DNA of 64,000 nt from Gemmobacter sp034519525 (GTDB lineage: Bacteria > Pseudomonadota > Alphaproteobacteria > Rhodobacterales > Rhodobacteraceae). This document shows, piece after piece, positions 8,108 to 16,842 of the stretch (position 1 is its first letter; each line of letters opens with the position of its first letter). The notes beneath the pieces were generated by a model. The model worked only from the letters and a program-made list of their open reading frames with translations. It did not search any database and was not told the origin of the DNA. The stretch lies in the NCBI GenBank assembly GCA_034519525.1, contig JAXHOJ010000018.1:1-64000 (forward strand). The letters run 5' to 3'. A program made the position numbers and the translations under genes.

Positions 8108-9231
8108 TCAGCGTTTGTAGGTTGTGGGTTGGAAGGGCATCGGCACCACGGTCAGCGGCAGCCGCTTGCCGCGCAGATCCCCCTCCAGCAGGGTGCCCGG
8201 CGTGGCAAAGGCGCGGGCGACATAGCCCATGGCAATCGGCGCCTCCACCGAAGGGCCGAACCCGCCCGAGGTGATGGCGCCCAAAGGCGTGCCGTCCGGG
8301 GCGAACAGCTCCACCCCTTCGCGCATCGGCGCGCGGCCTTCGGGGCGCAGGCCGACGCGCAGGCGTGCAGGCCCCTCGGCCAGTTCATGCTGGATGCGCG
8401 TCGCACCAGGGAAGCCCCCTGCCCGCGCGCCACCCGCCCGCCGGGCCTTCTGGATCGCCCAGGTCAGGCCCGCTTCAACCGGGCTGGTATGGGTGTCGAT
8501 ATCATGGCCGTAAAGGCACAGCCCCGCCTCCAGCCGCAGGCTGTCGCGCGCGCCAAGGCCGATGGGCGCCACCTCGTCCATGGCCAGCAGCGCCTGGGCA
8601 AAGCCTTCGGCGCCACCTTCGGGCACCGAAATCTCGTACCCGTCCTCGCCGGTATAGCCCGACCGGCTGATCCACAGCGCGCCAAAGACGGTATCGACCG
8701 CGATCACATCCATGAACCGCATCGCCGCCACCTGCGGCACCAGCCGGGCCAGCGCGGCTTCCGCCTGCGGCCCCTGCAGCGCCAGCAGCGCGCGGTCGGT
8801 GATGGCCACAACCTCGGTCGTCTCGGCCAGATGCGCCTGCATATGCGCCAGATCGGCGGCCTTGCAGGCGGCATTGACCACCACCAACAGATGATCGCCC
8901 CGGTTGGCAAACATCAGATCATCCAGGATCCCGCCGGCCTCATTGGTGAACAGGCCATAGCGCTGCCGCCCCTCGGCCAGGCCCAGCACATCCACCGGCA
9001 TCAGCGCCTCGAAGGCCGCGCATCGTGGCCTCCAGGCTGCCCTTCGGGCGCAGGATCACCTGGCCCATATGGCTCACGTCAAACAGCCCGGCGGCGGCCC
9101 GCGTATGCAGATGTTCCTTCATGACCCCGGCCGGGTACTGAACCGGCATCTCATAGCCCGCAAAGGGCACCATCTTGCCGCCCAAGCGCCACATGCAGAT
9201 CATGCAGACCCAAGCGTTTCAGGTCGCTCAC
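8108..9231 (-). CDS. gcvT: Glycine cleavage system T protein (aminomethyltransferase), frameshifted
   Basis: Tetrahydrofolate-dependent aminomethyltransferase releasing ammonia and methylene-THF. I placed the start at a GTG (9229-9231) that opens VSDLKRLGLHDLHVALG, the usual N terminus. The frame then shifts near 9185 into GGKMVPFAGYEMPVQYP and LFDVSHMGQ, and again near 9017 into PVDVLGLAEGRQRYGLFTNE. The C-terminal part, with GLGARDSLRLEAGLCLYGHD and PVEAGLTWAIQKARR, runs cleanly to 8108. The 1124-base span suits about 374 residues, the family norm. It is first in the operon, directly downstream of the glycine riboswitch. Confidence 0.9.
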
Positions 9232-9299
9232 GCGCCCCTCCCTTTCCGCCGGTCATGCGTCAGCCGGCACCGTGCAGACAGGCCTATCCCTGCCCTTCG

Positions 9300-9495
9300 A
9301 TGCCCCCTCTGTCCCTACCCCATTGCCAGATGGCGGGGCGCCTGAGATCGTTATCCCTTCGGCGGGCACTTGCGTGCCACTCTCCAGAGTTTTTGTGCCA
9401 GAACGGTTCTTGCGCCTGAGAGTTTACCGGGGCGGTTGCTCCTTCGGCACCGGCTCCGAGGCTTGTGGCCCCCGCCGGATTCTCCCGATCCTGAC
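9300..9495 (-). promoter_or_regulatory. Tandem glycine riboswitch upstream of gcvT
   Basis: On the minus strand two aptamer-like units follow one another. The first runs from GGGAGAATCCGG through GCCGAAGGAGCAACCGCC to ACTCTCAGGC. The second runs from CTCTGGAGAGTGGC through GCCGAAGGGATAACGA to TCTCAGGCGC and closes near GGGACAGAGG. The repeated GCCGAAGG and CTCAGGC signatures are those of the cooperative tandem glycine riboswitch, which normally switches gcv operons on when glycine is abundant. Boundaries are approximate. Confidence 0.9.
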
Positions 9496-9502
9496 AGCAC
9501 CG

Positions 9503-9531
9503 GGTTAGCCCGCCGCCCCGCAGCATGGCAA
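9503..9531 (-). promoter_or_regulatory. Putative gcv operon promoter
   Basis: TTGCCA (plus-strand 9526-9531) and CTAACC (9503-9508) are 17 bases apart on the minus strand. The predicted start near 9496 falls at the first base of the riboswitch, which supports the placement. Confidence 0.5.
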
Positions 9532-9574
9532 GCGAAAAATGCGGAACCGACGGGTGGCCGCATGAAACCGACAT

Positions 9575-10903
9575 TCACACTGTCGCGGCCCGCCTGTCGA
9601 TCACGCGCAATGCCAGAAAAACCGCCAGCAGGCCAAAGACCACACCGCCAAACGCCTGCCCGATCAGCACGCCCTGCGGCCCTGCCACCTGTGCCCCCCA
9701 CAGCGCGAAAGGCACGGTGCCCAGCGTATGCCGGCCCCAGTTGACCAGCGTGGATTGCATCGCCGCCCCCAGATTGTTGCAGGCGGCATTGGCCACGAAG
9801 ATCAGCGCATTGAAGAAGAACATCAGGCTCAGCGGCCCGCAGAACAGATAGACCAGATCCCGCGTCAGCCCCTCGGCCCGGAACAGATCGGCAATCGCGC
9901 CGCGCCCCAGAAACAGCAGCGCCGACATGACGGCAATCACCAGCCCGGCAAACAGGATCGCATCGCGGAAGCCGCGCCGCACCCGGTCCATCCGCCGGGC
10001 CCCCAGATTCTGGCCGATGATCGGCCCGATGGCCCCCGACAGCGCAAAGATCATGCCAAAGGCCACCGGCGTCAGCCGCCCGGCAATCGCCATGCCCGCC
10101 ACCGCCGCCTCGCCATATCCCGCCACCATCCGCGTCACCACCACTTGCCCCACCGGCGTGGCCAGCTGCGTCAGGATCGCCGGGCCGGATATGGTGAACA
10201 AGGGCCGGGCCGCCGCGATCAGGCTGCGCCCGCTGACCGGGGCAAAGCCGCCCAGCCGCCGCCAGATCGGCCACAGCCCCATCGCCGCCATCACCAGCCG
10301 CGAGGCCCAGCCCGCCATGGCCGCCCCGGTCAGCCCCAGATCGGCCCAGAGGATCAGCACCGGGTCCAGCGCGGCCAGCGCCACCGCGCCCCAGACCGTC
10401 ACCATCATCGACTGCCGCGCCGCGCCATGCGCCCGCATGACCGAAGCCCCCACCATGCCCAGAATCAGCAAGGGCTGGCCCGGGATGCTCAGCTGCAGAA
10501 ACCACAGGGTTTCCGCAGCCACCCGGCCCTGCGCCCCCAGAAGCCCCACGATCTGCGGCAGAAACACCCAGACCAGCGCCGAAAACGCCAGGCTGAAACC
10601 GCCGCTCAGCACGATGCCCTCGGTCGCGCGTTGCCGGGCCAGTGCCGCATCCCGCGCCCCCACCGCCCGGGCCACCAGCGCCGAAACACCCACCGACAGC
10701 CCGATGCCAAAGGCCGTGGTGAAGAACAGCACCGCCCCGGCATAGCCCACCGCCGCCGTCAGCACCGGATCGCCCAGCCAGCTGATATAGACCATGTTGA
10801 TCAGATCGACGACGAAGATCGCCATCAGCCCGACCGAAGCCGTCAGTGACATCACCGCCACATGGCGGAACAGATTGCCTTCAACGAATTTCGCCTGTGC
10901 CAT
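9575..10903 (-). CDS. MATE family multidrug/toxin efflux transporter
   Basis: A 442-residue inner-membrane protein with about 12 hydrophobic helices in two similar halves, as in MATE antiporters (H+ or Na+ coupled). Family features include FVVDLINMVYISWLGDPVL in helix 1-2 and AIGPIIGQNLGARRMDR, the loop seen between halves, mirrored by SALVARAVGARD in the first half. The frame is intact and of usual length. It shares the intergenic space with the gcv promoter but is a separate unit ending at 9575. The substrate cannot be predicted. Confidence 0.88.
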   Translation of the reverse strand: MAQAKFVEGNLFRHVAVMSLTASVGLMAIFVVDLINMVYISWLGDPVLTAAVGYAGAVLFFTTAFGIGLSVGVSALVARAVGARDAALARQRATEGIVLSGGFSLAFSALVWVFLPQIVGLLGAQGRVAAETLWFLQLSIPGQPLLILGMVGASVMRAHGAARQSMMVTVWGAVALAALDPVLILWADLGLTGAAMAGWASRLVMAAMGLWPIWRRLGGFAPVSGRSLIAAARPLFTISGPAILTQLATPVGQVVVTRMVAGYGEAAVAGMAIAGRLTPVAFGMIFALSGAIGPIIGQNLGARRMDRVRRGFRDAILFAGLVIAVMSALLFLGRGAIADLFRAEGLTRDLVYLFCGPLSLMFFFNALIFVANAACNNLGAAMQSTLVNWGRHTLGTVPFALWGAQVAGPQGVLIGQAFGGVVFGLLAVFLALRVIDRRAATV

Positions 10904-10977
10904 TCACCACCCCTGAAACGCAGAAAGGGAAAGGCAGCAGCCCTCCCCTTCCCGTTGTCCAAATATCCCGCGGGGGT

Positions 10978-11035
10978 CCGGGGGCGCGAAGCCCCCGGTC
11001 CGCCATCGCAATCCGCGCCGGGGGCTGGCCCCCGG
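10978..11035. terminator. Two hairpins with identical arms after gltX
   Basis: CCGGGGGC/GCCCCCGG arms occur twice, at 10978-10985/10991-10998 and 11018-11025/11028-11035, between the 3' end of gltX and the MATE gene start. They resemble the GC-rich intergenic hairpins common in Rhodobacteraceae. No U-run follows, so the terminator role is inferred. Confidence 0.45.
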
Positions 11036-11042
11036 CCCGCAG

Positions 11043-12370
11043 TCACAACCCGCGCACCACCTGCAAGAGCGGCATCACATCGGCCATTTCCGGCCCATGC
11101 GCCTGGCCGGTCAGCGCCTTGCGCAGCGGCATGAACAGGCCCTTGCCCTTGCGCCCCGTCGCCTCTTTCACCGCCGCCGTCCATTCGCCCCAGGTCGCCT
11201 GGGTCCAGGGCTGCGGCGGCAGCAGTGCCAGCGCCTGCGCGATGAAATCGCGGTCCTCGTCTTCCACCATCGGTTCGGCGCCGTTCACGAACAGATCCCA
11301 CCAGCCCGCCAGATCCTCCAGCACGGTGATATTGTCCTTGGCCACCCGCCAGAAGGCCTCGGCCTTGTCGGCGGGCACGCCCAGCGCCGCGATCCGGTCG
11401 GCCACGGCCGTCGAAGGGCAGGCCCTGCACATAGGCGCGGGTCAGCGGGAACAGGTCTTCGGCATCGAACTTGGTCGGCGCCGTGCCAAAGCTGCCCACG
11501 TCAAAGCCTTCGGCCAGCTCGTCCAGATCGGTCATCAGCTCCACCGGCTTCGATGACCCCAGCCGCGCCATCAGCGACAGCAGCGCCGCCGGGGCCACGC
11601 CCCGCGCCCGCAGGTCGCGCAGCGACAGGGTGCCCAGCCGTTTCGACAGCTCTTCGCCCTTCGCCCCGGTCAGCAGCGAATGGTGGGCAAAGGCCGGGGG
11701 CGTGCCGCCCATGGCCTCCATGATCTGGATCTGGGTGGCGGTATTGGTCACATGGTCGGCGCCGCGCACGATATGCGTCACCCCCATATCCACATCATCG
11801 ACCGAGCTGGCAAAGGTATACAGCACCTGGCCATCGGCGCGGATCAGCACCGGGTCCGATACGCTGGCCGCATCAATCGCTCATCGGCCCGATGATGCCA
11901 TCGGCCCATTCGATCCGGTTCTGGTCCAGCAGGAACCGCCAGTACCCCTCGCGCCCCTCGGCCCGTGCCTTCGCGCGGTCTTCTTCCGTCAGGTGCAGCG
12001 AGGCGCGGTCATAGACCGGCGGCTTGCCCATGTTCAGCTGTTTCTTGCGCTTCAGATCCAGCTCGACCGGGCTTTCGAAACATTCGTAGAACCGCCCCGC
12101 CGCCTTCAGGTTTTCGGCCTCGGCGCGATAGCGGTCCATCCGCAGCGACTGTTTTTCCACCCGGTCCCAGTGCAGGCCCAGCCATTCCAGATCGCGCATG
12201 ATGCCATCGGCGTATTCCTGCTTGCTGCGCTCCTGATCCGTGTCATCCAAGCGCAGGATGAACTGGCCGCCGCTTTTGCGGGCGATCAGATAGTTCATCA
12301 GCGCGGTGCGCAGGTTGCCGACATGGATATAGCCGGTCGGCGAAGGGGCAAAGCGGGTAACGGTGGTCAT
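11043..12370 (-). CDS. gltX: Glutamyl-tRNA synthetase (GltX), frameshifted
   Basis: Class I aminoacyl-tRNA synthetase charging tRNA-Glu. It opens MTTVTRFAPSPTGYIHVGN, where YIHVG is the HIGH-type motif; the KMSKS equivalent is GEELSKRLG. The frame shifts near 11875 (between GIIGP and LIRADGQVLYTFASSVDD) and near 11415 (in the YVQGLPFDG segment), then continues to VMPLLQVVRGL. The span of 1328 bases fits the usual about 441 residues. Loss of a tRNA synthetase would normally be lethal unless a second copy exists, so the breaks are probably sequencing errors. It is divergent from the zincin gene at 12469. Confidence 0.92.
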
Positions 12371-12468
12371 CGGGTCATCTCCTGAATCCGGCACCCTTGG
12401 CACGGGATGGGCAATTTGTCCATAACGCGCACCTTTCGCAGCCTGCATCCCTGCCCTATCTTCGGCGC

Positions 12469-12879
12469 ATGACCCATGCCAGCGCCCAGACCATCGCCCC
12501 CGATCTTGCCCTGATGGAACGCCTTGCCCATGAGGCGGTGATGGGCCTGCCCGAACCCTGGCGCGCCGCCGCCGCCCATGTGCAGCTGCGGATCGAGGAT
12601 TTCGCGCCGCCAGACATTCTGCAGGCGATGGAAATCGACGATCCGTTCGAACTGACCGGGCTTTATGAAGGCATCCCGCTGACGGAAAAATCGGTGATGG
12701 ATCAGCCGGTTGGCCCGGATGTGATCTGGCTGTTCCGCCGCCCGATCCTGGATGAATGGCTGGATCGCGGCAATGTCTCGCTGGGGGAAATGGTGACGCA
12801 TGTGATGGTGCATGAACTGGCGCATCACTTCGGCTGGTCGGATGGCGATATCGCGGCGATTGATCCCTGGTGGGAATGA
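12469..12879 (+). CDS. Zincin-like metallopeptidase family protein
   Basis: A 136-residue cytoplasmic protein of the small 'metallopeptidase family' (zincin fold). The zinc motif HELAHH is at 115-120, preceded by SLGEMVTHVMV and followed by FGWSDGDI. I placed the start at 12469 because MTHASAQ fits family N termini and the upstream frame overlaps the divergent gltX promoter. It may be expressed from the 98-base region shared with gltX. The physiological substrate is unknown. Confidence 0.82.
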   Translation: MTHASAQTIAPDLALMERLAHEAVMGLPEPWRAAAAHVQLRIEDFAPPDILQAMEIDDPFELTGLYEGIPLTEKSVMDQPVGPDVIWLFRRPILDEWLDRGNVSLGEMVTHVMVHELAHHFGWSDGDIAAIDPWWE

Positions 12880-12972
12880 CGGGCGGCGCAACCGGGGCAC
12901 AATAACGCGCTCGTGATTGGGGATGGGGCGCTGCGGCGCTACCCTTGCGCAAACAGTCAAGGGAGAGCCTGC

Positions 12973-13896
12973 ATGACCCGCCTGAACCTGACCCGCCGCA
13001 CCGCGCTGATGGCCGGTGCCACCCTGCCCTTCGCGGCCACCCTGCCCGCCCCGGCCCGTGCGGCGGCCGAAATGAAAGGCGCGGCCATGCCCGGCTTTCA
13101 CCGCTTCAAGCTGGGCGAATTCGAGGTGACGACCCTGCTGGTCGGGTCACGCCCGATGGAAAAACCGCAGGAAACCTTTGGCCTGAACGCCACGCCCGAA
13201 GATTTTGCCGCGCTGGCGCAGGCGAATTTCCTGCCTGCCGACATGTCGCAGAACTTCTTCACCCCGACACTGGTGAACACCGGGGCGGAACTGGTGCTGT
13301 TCGACACCGGGCTGGCGCCCGAGGCGATCACCGGCGCGCTGGCCGCGGCGGGCTATACCCCCGATCAGGTGGATGTGGTGGTGCTGACGCATATGCACGG
13401 CGATCACATCGGCGGGCTGTCGAGCGAGGCGGGCGCCACCTTCGCAAATGCGCGCTATGTCACGGGCAGCATTGAACATAATCACTGGGCCGCCGCCGGA
13501 AACGAGGGCTTTGACGCCAAGGTGAAACCGCTGTCCGACAGGATGACCATGCTGGAGGATGGCGGCTCGGTCGCCAGCGGCATCACCGCGCTGGCGGCCT
13601 TTGGCCACAGCCCCGGCCATATGGCCTATCATCTGGAAAGCGGCGGCAAGCGGCTGGCGATCACGGCGGATACCGTCAACCACTATGTCTTTTCGATGCA
13701 GCGCCCGGATTGGGAGGTGCGGTTCGACATGGACAAGGCGATGGGCGCGGAAACCCGCAAGAAGATGCTGGGCATGATCGCGGCGGATCGCATCCCGTTC
13801 ATCGGCTATCACATGCCCTTCCCGGCGGTGGGCTTTGTCGAGGCGCAGGGCGAAGGTTTCCGTTTCGTGCCCGCAAGTTACCAGCTGATGCTGTAA
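12973..13896 (+). CDS. Tat-exported MBL-fold metallohydrolase
   Basis: A 307-residue metallo-beta-lactamase-fold protein, probably periplasmic. The N terminus NLTRRTALMAG is a twin-arginine signal with a cleavage site near ARA-AAE (about residue 31). The metal site HMHGDH is at 140-145, with further ligands in GHSPGHMAYH and a later Asp in ITADTVNH. Architecture resembles the lactonase/quorum-quenching-like branch, but the substrate cannot be assigned. A GGGAG ribosome binding site precedes the ATG. It ends just before a GC hairpin and two palindromes shared with the convergent wrbA gene. Confidence 0.85.
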   Translation: MTRLNLTRRTALMAGATLPFAATLPAPARAAAEMKGAAMPGFHRFKLGEFEVTTLLVGSRPMEKPQETFGLNATPEDFAALAQANFLPADMSQNFFTPTLVNTGAELVLFDTGLAPEAITGALAAAGYTPDQVDVVVLTHMHGDHIGGLSSEAGATFANARYVTGSIEHNHWAAAGNEGFDAKVKPLSDRMTMLEDGGSVASGITALAAFGHSPGHMAYHLESGGKRLAITADTVNHYVFSMQRPDWEVRFDMDKAMGAETRKKMLGMIAADRIPFIGYHMPFPAVGFVEAQGEGFRFVPASYQLML

Positions 13897-13902
13897 GCGG
13901 AA

Positions 13903-13924
13903 GGGGGCGGGTTTCCCCGCCCCC
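13903..13924. terminator. GC-rich hairpin after the MBL hydrolase gene
   Basis: GGGGGCGGG (13903-13911) and CCCGCCCCC (13916-13924) form a perfect nine-pair stem with a TTTC loop, six bases after the stop codon. It lies between convergent genes and could act in both directions. No clear U-run follows on the plus strand. Confidence 0.55.
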
Positions 13925-13968
13925 AAATTCCTTCGAAGGAATTTGCAAAAGTTTTCGAAAACTTTTGC
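13925..13968. repeat. Two abutting perfect palindromes (20 bp and 24 bp)
   Basis: AAATTCCTTC with its exact reverse complement occupies 13925-13944. GCAAAAGTTTTC with its exact reverse complement follows without a gap at 13945-13968. Both are AT-rich against a GC-rich background and sit between convergent genes. They look like a lineage-specific palindromic intergenic element; transcription from either side would give two consecutive hairpins. Confidence 0.7.
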
Positions 13969-13978
13969 GGCGCCCCGC

Positions 13979-14575
13979 TCAGGCCGAAATCCTGGCGGCC
14001 ATTTCGACCAGACGTTTGGCCTGATGGCCGATGGCGGCCTTTTCGTTCTCGCCGAATTCCTTGCCCTGGGTATGGCTGTAACCATAGGGGTTGCCGCCGG
14101 TGGCGAAGATCGAGGCATCGGTGAATCCGGGCGCCACGATGACCGAACCCCAGTGCATGAAAGTGGTGTAAAGGCCCAGAATTGTTGCCTCTTGCCCGCC
14201 ATGGACGTTCTGCGCCGAAGACATGGCCGTGACGGCCTTGTTGGCCAGCTTGCCCTGGAACCACACCCCGCCCAGCGTATCAATGAAGGCGCGCATCTGC
14301 GAGGCGACCTGGCCAAAACGGGTGGGCGCCGAGAACAAATAGGCATTCGCCCATTCCATATCCTCGGGCGTGGCGACCGGGATTTCCTTTGTTTTCTCGA
14401 CAGTTGCCTTCCAGCCATCCTGGCTGTTCACCGCCGCTTCCGGCGCGGTTTCAGCCACGCGCAGCAGCCGCACTTCGGCACCGGCGGCGCGGGCGGCTTC
14501 GGCGGCGATCGAGGCCATTTCGAAATTGGTGGCATAGGTCGAGTAGAAAATGACGGCGAGTTTGACGGCGGACAT
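13979..14575 (-). CDS. wrbA: WrbA-type NAD(P)H:quinone oxidoreductase
   Basis: A 198-residue flavodoxin-like FMN enzyme reducing quinones by two electrons, thereby limiting oxidative stress. The FMN phosphate loop is FYSTYATNFEMA near the N terminus. SAPTRFGQVASQMRAFID and AMSSAQNVHGGQEATILGLY are characteristic of WrbA, as is the GNPYGYSHTQGKE stretch. I chose 14575 as start because MSAVKLAVIFYS begins the fold. It converges with the MBL gene across the palindrome element. Confidence 0.88.
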   Translation of the reverse strand: MSAVKLAVIFYSTYATNFEMASIAAEAARAAGAEVRLLRVAETAPEAAVNSQDGWKATVEKTKEIPVATPEDMEWANAYLFSAPTRFGQVASQMRAFIDTLGGVWFQGKLANKAVTAMSSAQNVHGGQEATILGLYTTFMHWGSVIVAPGFTDASIFATGGNPYGYSHTQGKEFGENEKAAIGHQAKRLVEMAARISA

Positions 14576-14753
14576 GTGCGGTTTCCCTGCTGCGGTGGTT
14601 TCGGTTGGCTGAGGGAAAGGTAGGGTCTGCGCGGCCTTGTTGCCACTCTGTATCTTTGCGGGTTCATTGTGCGGCAGCGCAGGACAGCCCATCTGGCCGA
14701 TGTCCGGCCTGCGTCCCGCAGCTGTATGGCCTGCGTCCCGACAGCCGCCCGCC

Positions 14754-15074
14754 CTAGCCGCGCGGGGCGAACAGGATGACGGCGGTGCCCGCCAGCGCCA
14801 GAGTGGCGCCCAGCAGATCGAAGCGATCCGGCCGCGCGCCCTCCATCCCCCACATCCAGAGCAGGCTGGCGGCGATATAGATCCCGCCATAGGCGGCATA
14901 GCTGCGCCCTGCCACCTCGGGCGGGGTCAGCGCCAGAAACCAGGCAAAGGCGCCCAGCGCCAGGGCGCCGGGCAGCAGCCAGAGCGCCGAAGCACCGGCG
15001 CGCCACCACATCCACACCGCATAGCAGCCGCCGATTTCGGCCAGCGCCGCCAGAAGGTAGAAGCCCGCCGTCAA
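14754..15074 (-). CDS. YnfA family inner-membrane protein
   Basis: A 106-residue protein with four predicted membrane helices matching the YnfA/UPF0060 family: LAALAEIGGCYAVWMW, then RSYAAYGGIYIAASLLWMWG near the third helix. YnfA is an SMR-like small membrane protein; its transport role is not settled. The start is a TTG (15072-15074) overlapping the nadE stop codon in the tetranucleotide TTGA, pointing to translational coupling. Confidence 0.85.
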   Translation of the reverse strand: MTAGFYLLAALAEIGGCYAVWMWWRAGASALWLLPGALALGAFAWFLALTPPEVAGRSYAAYGGIYIAASLLWMWGMEGARPDRFDLLGATLALAGTAVILFAPRG

Positions 15075-16739
15075 GACGGGTCGCGGAAGCGGTTGGCAAT
15101 GGGATAGCGGCGGTCCAGCCAGAAGGCGCGCGGGGTCAGCCGCGTGCCGGGGGCGGACTGGAAGCGTTTATATTCGCTGATGTAGAGCAGGTGCTCGACC
15201 TTCTTGACCGTCGGCGCGATCAAACCCCCGCGCCACCAGATCGGCCACCGAAGGTCCTCGCTCCGACCAGACCTTCGAGGATGGCATCCAGCACCTCATA
15301 GGGCGGCAGGCTGTCCTCGTCCTTCTGATCGGGGCGCAGTTCGGCGGAGGGCGGCTTGTCGATGACGCGCGGCGGGATCACCTCGCCCGCAGGCCCCTTC
15401 ATCCAGGGGCGGTGGTTTTCGTTGCGCCAGCGGCAGGTTTCGAACACGCGGGTTTTATACATGTCCTTGATGGGATTGTAGCCGCCGTTCATGTCGCCAT
15501 AGATCGTGCAATAGCCCACGGCCACTTCGGATTTGTTGCCGGTGGTCAGCAGCATGGCCCCGAACTTGTTCGACAGGGCCATGAGCATCAGGCCACGCAG
15601 ACGGCTTTGGATGTTTTCCTCGGTCAGATCGGGGGCTCGGTGCCTGCGAACAGCGGCGCCAGCGCCTCGGTCACGGCGGCCTGCGGGCCGGAAATCGGCA
15701 CGGTATCCAGACGGCAGCCCAGAAGCCGCGCCGCTTCGCCCGCATCTTCCAGCGAGTGCTCCGAGGTGAAGTCCGACGGCAGCATCACGCAATGCACGTT
15801 TTCCGGCCCCAGAGCATCGGCGGCAATGGCGGCGACCAGCGCCGAATCGATGCCGCCCGACAGGCCCAGCAGGCGACCTTCGTGAACCCGGTTTTGGCCA
15901 TGTAATCGCGCCGTGCCGGTGACGCATGGCGCGATAATCCGCCTCCCAGATCTTCGGGATGGGTTCCATCATGCCCGGTTCAGCCCGCCAGCCTGCGGCG
16001 GTGCGGGTGAAATCGACATGGGTGATACGGCCTCGTCGAACTGCGGCATCTGCACCGCCAGCTGCCCACCGGGGTTGAGCACCAGCGATGAGCCGTCAAA
16101 CACCTGATCGTCCTGCCCGCCCACCATGTTCAGATAGACCAGCGGCAGGCCGGTTTCGACCACGCGCGACACCATCAGGTTCAGCCGCACATCCGGCTTG
16201 CCCCGGTGATAGGGCGAGCCATTGGGCACCAGCAGGATTTCGGCGCCGGTTTCGGCCAGGGTTTCGGCCACATCCGTGTGCCAGGCATCTTCGCAGATCG
16301 GGGTGCCGATGCGCAGCGGGCCGACGACATAGGGGCCGTTCACCTCGGCTGCGGTGAAGATGCGTTTTTCGTCGAAGACTTCGGCATTGGGCAGATGGTG
16401 TTTCAGCACCGTGGCGGTGATCGCCCCGCCCTGCAGGATGTAATAGGCATTGTGCAGCCGGGTGCCCATCAGCGCCGGGCCGCCGATGCCGATGGCCGGG
16501 CCATCGGCGCAATCGGCGGCCAGTTGCCGGATGGCGGCAATGGCTTCGGCCACGAAGACGGGTTTCAGGATCAGATCCTGCGTCTGATAGCCGGTGATGA
16601 ACATTTCCGTCAGCGCCAGCATGTCGGCGCCTGCGGCCTTTGCCTGATCCCAGGCGGTGCGGGCCAGGGCCGCGTTGGCCGCCAGCGCGCCGGTGGTGGG
16701 GTTCAGCTGCGCAAGCGTCAGGCGGAAACGGTCTGCCAT
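15071..16739 (-). CDS. nadE: Glutamine-dependent NAD+ synthetase (NadE), multiple frameshifts
   Basis: Final enzyme of NAD biosynthesis, with an N-terminal nitrilase-type glutaminase domain and a C-terminal synthetase domain. The glutaminase triad is visible: Glu in ALTEMFITGY, Lys in KHHLPNAEVF, Cys in GTPICEDAW. The synthetase P-loop LGLSGGIDSALVAA lies near 15850 but out of frame with its surroundings; SNKFGAMLLTTGNKSEVAVGYCTIYGD is in frame again. Shifts occur near 15970, 15915, 15885, 15640 and 15235. The 1669-base span equals about 556 codons, the normal size. The end (ANRFRDPS-stop at 15071) overlaps the ynfA start. Confidence 0.9.
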
Positions 16740-16774
16740 GGGCGGGCTCTCCAGTGGCTGCGGGAGCGGCCTCC

Positions 16775-16789
16775 CAAGGAATTTCCTTG
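16775..16789. promoter_or_regulatory. Inverted repeat in the nadE/MORN divergent promoter region
   Basis: CAAGGAA-T-TTCCTTG, seven-base arms around one base, lies in the 103-base gap between the divergent starts of nadE and the MORN gene. It could be an operator; no regulator is identifiable. Confidence 0.3.
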
Positions 16790-16842
16790 CTTTCTAGCAG
16801 ACTGGCGGCCAAGGAAAAGAGCGGGTGAGACGGGAGGCCGGA

